From NCBI GenBank assembly GCA_023251595.1, contig JAHEYM010000164.1, positions 1 to 8,257 on the forward strand: a stretch of 8,257 nucleotides of DNA, written 5' to 3'. Position numbers and translations under genes: made by a program. Under the pieces are notes generated by a model that saw only the letters and a list, made by a program, of their open reading frames with translations, was not told the origin of the DNA and made no database searches. This document shows, one piece after another, positions 5,664 to 8,257 of the stretch. This DNA comes from Bacteroidota bacterium. Its GTDB lineage: Bacteria > Bacteroidota > Bacteroidia > AKYH767-A > JABDAW01. Within the stretch, counting starts at the first letter, position 1, and every line of letters begins with the position of its first letter.

Positions 5664-5750
5664 GGTTTCAGTTTCAGGAACGGTAACCTGTTAACTGTTC
5701 CTTTTATTGAGCTCCCACCGTTAACCGATCACTGATACCGAAACTGAAAC
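5664..5750. repeat. Palindromic GTTAAC-core element, full copy E
   Basis: This is an 87 bp inverted repeat. The ends are perfect over 11 bp: GTTTCAGTTTC (5665-5675) against GAAACTGAAAC (5740-5750). Inside are CTGTTAACTG (5688-5697) and CCGTTAACCG (5718-5727). Its left part, GTTTCAGTTTCAGGAACGGTA, is clearly the same arm seen downstream of the array genes. It starts 5 bp after the tRNA and ends 4 bp before the next start codon, so it makes up nearly the whole spacer. Confidence 0.85.
5677..5708 (+). terminator. Intrinsic terminator for the tRNA, formed by the element's left half
   Basis: GGAACGGT (5677-5684) pairs with ACTGTTCC (5694-5701), 8 pairs with one G:U and a 9-nt loop. TTTTATT (5702-5708) follows. 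It sits 17 bp after the tRNA. The stem is modest in GC and the T run is interrupted by one A. Confidence 0.5.
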
Positions 5751-5754
5751 TACA

Positions 5755-7224
5755 ATGGGGGTAATCCAAAAACAAGGTATTCAGAACACCATCGTAACCT
5801 TCATCGGTATTCTGATTGGCTTTGTTAATATTATCATCATTCAACCAAGGTTTCTTACTCCCGAAGAAATCGGACTCACCCGAATGCTCTTCAGTTTTTC
5901 TTCGATGGTGGCTGTATTTTTACCTCTGGGCATCGGTAACGCAACTGTCAAATTCTTCCCGATTTACAAAGATAGAGCGCAAAAACACCATGGTTACTTT
6001 GGCTTTATGCTCATTTTCCCTATCGTTGGTTTTATAATTACTACATCTCTCCTTTATATCTTCCGGGAATTTTTCGTCAGCCAGTATATTAAAGAATCAA
6101 AATTATTCACTGACTTCTTTAACTATGTCATTCCTCTATCTTTTATCATCGGACTCCTAACTGTCCTCAACATCTATTGCAACTCCCTTTTTAAAACCAC
6201 TTTTCCTCTTCTTCTGAACGACGTGGTTACCAGGATCTTTATCATGATCGTAATCTCAATCTATTATCTCAAATGGATAAGTATCGATGAGTTTGTTACC
6301 TTCTTCGTATGTGTTTTTGCATTGCAGTTACTCATTCTTATCTTCTATATATTATATATTGATAAGCCAAGTCTCAGAATCAACACTAAAGTACTCAAAA
6401 CAAAGAGTATGACTGAGATTTTTAACTATGCTTTTCTTCTATCTTTTGCTGGAATTGCTGCCACAGGCTTAAAACTTCTCGATGGAATTATCCTCGGAAA
6501 ATTCAAACCTCTTTTTCAAGTAGGTATATACTCTATAGTCTCATTTATTCCTATGATTATTGAAGCACCTCTCAATTCACTCGAGAAAATTACAAACACC
6601 AAAATCTCTGATGCCCTGGCAACAAAGAATATGGACTCGATCAAAGAAATTTATTTCAGATCCAGCCGATATCTTCTTTTAATCGGAGGATTGTTTTTTC
6701 TTGGTATCAATGTCAACATAAATTCTCTTTTGACTTTTCTCCCACCCGAATTCAGCAGCGGAGGAAACGTCGTTCTTATTCTCAGTCTAGGTTCATTAAT
6801 CAACGTCGCAGCCGGTTCAAATCAATCGATTATCTTCAGCTCGGATAGTTATAAGTTCGGTGCATTTATGTTGATTCTGCTTGTGATAATTGCATTCGGA
6901 CTCAACATGTTTTTAATTCCAATATATGGTCAGGAGGGCGCCGCACTGAGTACGGCACTCGGAGCGCTTATCTATTGTCTGATCCGATATGTTTTTATTC
7001 TCAAGACATACAAACTTCAACCGTTCAACGTTAAAACCATCGCTGTACTTCTTCTGATAGCTGCATGTTTCTTTCTTAATAAACTTCTTCCCACCCTCGA
7101 CAAACCTGTTCTTGATATTCTTTTTCACTCTGCAGTTATTGGTGGGTCTTACATCATTGCAGTTTATTTTTTGAAAATTGTTCCTGAATTTCACCATTTC
7201 ATTCCCGGACATAAAAAAGAATAA
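5755..7224 (+). CDS. MOP/Wzx-type lipid-linked glycan flippase family protein (489 aa)
   Basis: This is an inner-membrane protein of the MviN/MATE/Wzx superfamily, often annotated as polysaccharide biosynthesis protein. Members flip lipid-linked sugars or export other substrates. The hydropathy pattern gives about 14 membrane segments, roughly 12-30, 43-65, 81-103, 122-144, 158-174, 180-202, 222-245, 252-272, 304-322, 336-356, 368-390, 395-416, 427-443 and 456-474. The N-terminal run (QPRFLTPEEIGLTRMLFSFSSMV, with PEEIG after the first segment) and the IYGQEGAALSTALG region near 390 are typical of the family. The length is normal. The ATG at 5755 has no Shine-Dalgarno and lies 4 bp after a palindromic element; no TAnnTTTG box lies between it and the tRNA. 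No glycosyltransferase genes are adjacent, so the substrate cannot be inferred. Confidence 0.88.
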   Translation: MGVIQKQGIQNTIVTFIGILIGFVNIIIIQPRFLTPEEIGLTRMLFSFSSMVAVFLPLGIGNATVKFFPIYKDRAQKHHGYFGFMLIFPIVGFIITTSLLYIFREFFVSQYIKESKLFTDFFNYVIPLSFIIGLLTVLNIYCNSLFKTTFPLLLNDVVTRIFIMIVISIYYLKWISIDEFVTFFVCVFALQLLILIFYILYIDKPSLRINTKVLKTKSMTEIFNYAFLLSFAGIAATGLKLLDGIILGKFKPLFQVGIYSIVSFIPMIIEAPLNSLEKITNTKISDALATKNMDSIKEIYFRSSRYLLLIGGLFFLGINVNINSLLTFLPPEFSSGGNVVLILSLGSLINVAAGSNQSIIFSSDSYKFGAFMLILLVIIAFGLNMFLIPIYGQEGAALSTALGALIYCLIRYVFILKTYKLQPFNVKTIAVLLLIAACFFLNKLLPTLDKPVLDILFHSAVIGGSYIIAVYFLKIVPEFHHFIPGHKKE

Positions 7225-7310
7225 ATTTTGTTCTTGTTTTATTTCAGAAACTTGTTGTCCTTTGTACTCTATTACTAACCCTTTTTTCTAACCTTTAAAC
7301 TTTTCAAAAA

Positions 7311-8257
7311 ATGCTCAGCGAAAACAAAGAAAAACTCAAAGCACTCCAACTTACAATGGATAAGTTGGAAAAAAATTATGGCAAAGGCACCATCATGAAG
7401 ATGGGTGACCAGGTCATTGAACCTGTTGAAGTTATTTCAACCGGATCTATCTCTCTCGACAATGCGTTAGGCATCGGGGGACTACCGCGCGGACGTGTGA
7501 TCGAAATTTATGGTCCCGAATCTTCCGGTAAAACAACACTCTCAATCCACGCGATTGCAGAGGTTCAAAAGAAAGGCGGCATCGCTGCTTTTATCGATGC
7601 TGAACACGCTTTCGATCGTACTTATGCCGAGAAACTTGGTGTCGATATCGAAAATCTTTTGATCTCTCAACCCGATAACGGTGAGCAGGCATTGGAGATC
7701 GCCGAAAACCTGATTCGTTCAGGCGCCATCGACATTATTGTCATCGACTCAGTTGCGGCATTGACGCCAAAAGCCGAGATCGAAGGCGAGATGGGTGAAA
7801 GCAAAATGGGACTTCAGGCCCGTTTGATGTCACAGGCACTTCGTAAATTAACCGGCACGATTTCAAAGACCGGATGTTCCTGTATTTTCATTAATCAACT
7901 TCGCGAAAAAATCGGTGTGATGTTCGGAAATCCGGAAACTACAACAGGTGGAAATGCACTGAAATTTTATGCATCGGTCAGACTCGATATTCGCCGTATC
8001 GGACAAATTAAAGATGGTGAAAATTCTGTCGGAAATCGTACGAGGGTGAAAGTGGTGAAGAATAAATTAGCGCCGCCTTTCCGTGTTGCTGAATTCGACA
8101 TTATGTATGGTGAAGGTATTTCTAAATTGGGTGAAATTATTGATCTCGGCGTCGAGTTGAATATCGTGAAGAAAAGCGGTTCCTGGTTCAGTTATGGTGA
8201 TACGAAATTAGGGCAGGGGAGAGACGGAGTGAAATCTGTTTTGATCGATAATCCTGA
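7311..8257 (+). CDS. recA: RecA recombinase (3' end cut by the window)
   Basis: This ATP-dependent strand-exchange protein acts in homologous repair and drives LexA-type cleavage where present. 315 complete codons are visible. Walker A is GPESSGKTT (68-76), and the catalytic Glu lies in AEHAFD (97-102). Walker B is DIIVID (141-146). INQLREKIG (194-202) leads into loop 2 (GVMFGNPETTTGGNALKFYASVRLDIRR). All key motifs are intact and there is no frameshift. Only the last few tens of residues should be missing, given a usual length near 340. The start MLSENKEKLKAL is the first ATG in frame and fits the family. It follows the flippase gene by 86 bp on the same strand; I see no convincing -7 box or SOS box in that gap. 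Confidence 0.97.
   Translation, partial: MLSENKEKLKALQLTMDKLEKNYGKGTIMKMGDQVIEPVEVISTGSISLDNALGIGGLPRGRVIEIYGPESSGKTTLSIHAIAEVQKKGGIAAFIDAEHAFDRTYAEKLGVDIENLLISQPDNGEQALEIAENLIRSGAIDIIVIDSVAALTPKAEIEGEMGESKMGLQARLMSQALRKLTGTISKTGCSCIFINQLREKIGVMFGNPETTTGGNALKFYASVRLDIRRIGQIKDGENSVGNRTRVKVVKNKLAPPFRVAEFDIMYGEGISKLGEIIDLGVELNIVKKSGSWFSYGDTKLGQGRDGVKSVLIDNP

Noticed and set aside
6913..7212. Minus-strand 99-codon frame inside the flippase gene
   Set aside because: It is antisense to a clear membrane protein, with Lys/Asn-rich sequence as expected from reversed hydrophobic codons.
7225..7310. Promoter or SOS box before recA
   Set aside because: TAACCTTTA and TAAATTTTG come near TAnnTTTG but have wrong spacing or end base; no LexA-like palindrome was seen.

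Overview
The window looks like a Bacteroidota chromosome segment, probably from the Flavobacteriia/Sphingobacteriia side. Four things suggest this: the RecA sequence (AEHAFDRTYAEKLGVD type), promoters of the TTG-N20-TAnnTTTG kind, the lack of clear Shine-Dalgarno sites, and AT-rich coding. I cannot name a genus.

Left half (1-4676, all minus strand): a head-to-tail array of at least five paralogous exported proteins. Four are complete (3579-4676, 2439-3485, 1299-2345, 161-1198). A fifth is cut by the left edge, with only its signal-peptide start visible (1-43). They share repeated Y/F-D/N-x-x-G units like YD/RHS or YwqK/MORN-type repeats, an invariant CX7C pair and a C-terminal I(V)KR(T/N)IEY(W/Y) end. 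Two have lipoboxes and two appear to have ordinary signal peptides. Their function is unknown. Each gap of about 90-120 bp between them carries a copy, or the remains of a copy, of a palindromic element with a CTGTTAACAG core and GTTTCAGTTT-like outer arms.

Middle (4677-5750): a gap of about 280 bp holding a doubtful 41-codon membrane ORF (4845-4970), then a minus-strand antitoxin/MazF-type toxin pair that overlaps by ATGA. The toxin lacks a usually conserved Arg and ends early. Divergent from this pair is a tRNA with anticodon CAU, probably elongator Met, behind a strong Bacteroidota-type promoter. A full copy of the palindromic element follows the tRNA. Its left half looks like an intrinsic terminator, and its right end stops 4 bp before the next start codon.

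Right (5755-8257, plus strand): a 14-TM MOP/Wzx-type flippase-like exporter, then recA, cut by the right edge after 315 codons. These are housekeeping-type genes. The accessory material is the paralog array, the toxin-antitoxin pair and the palindromic elements.
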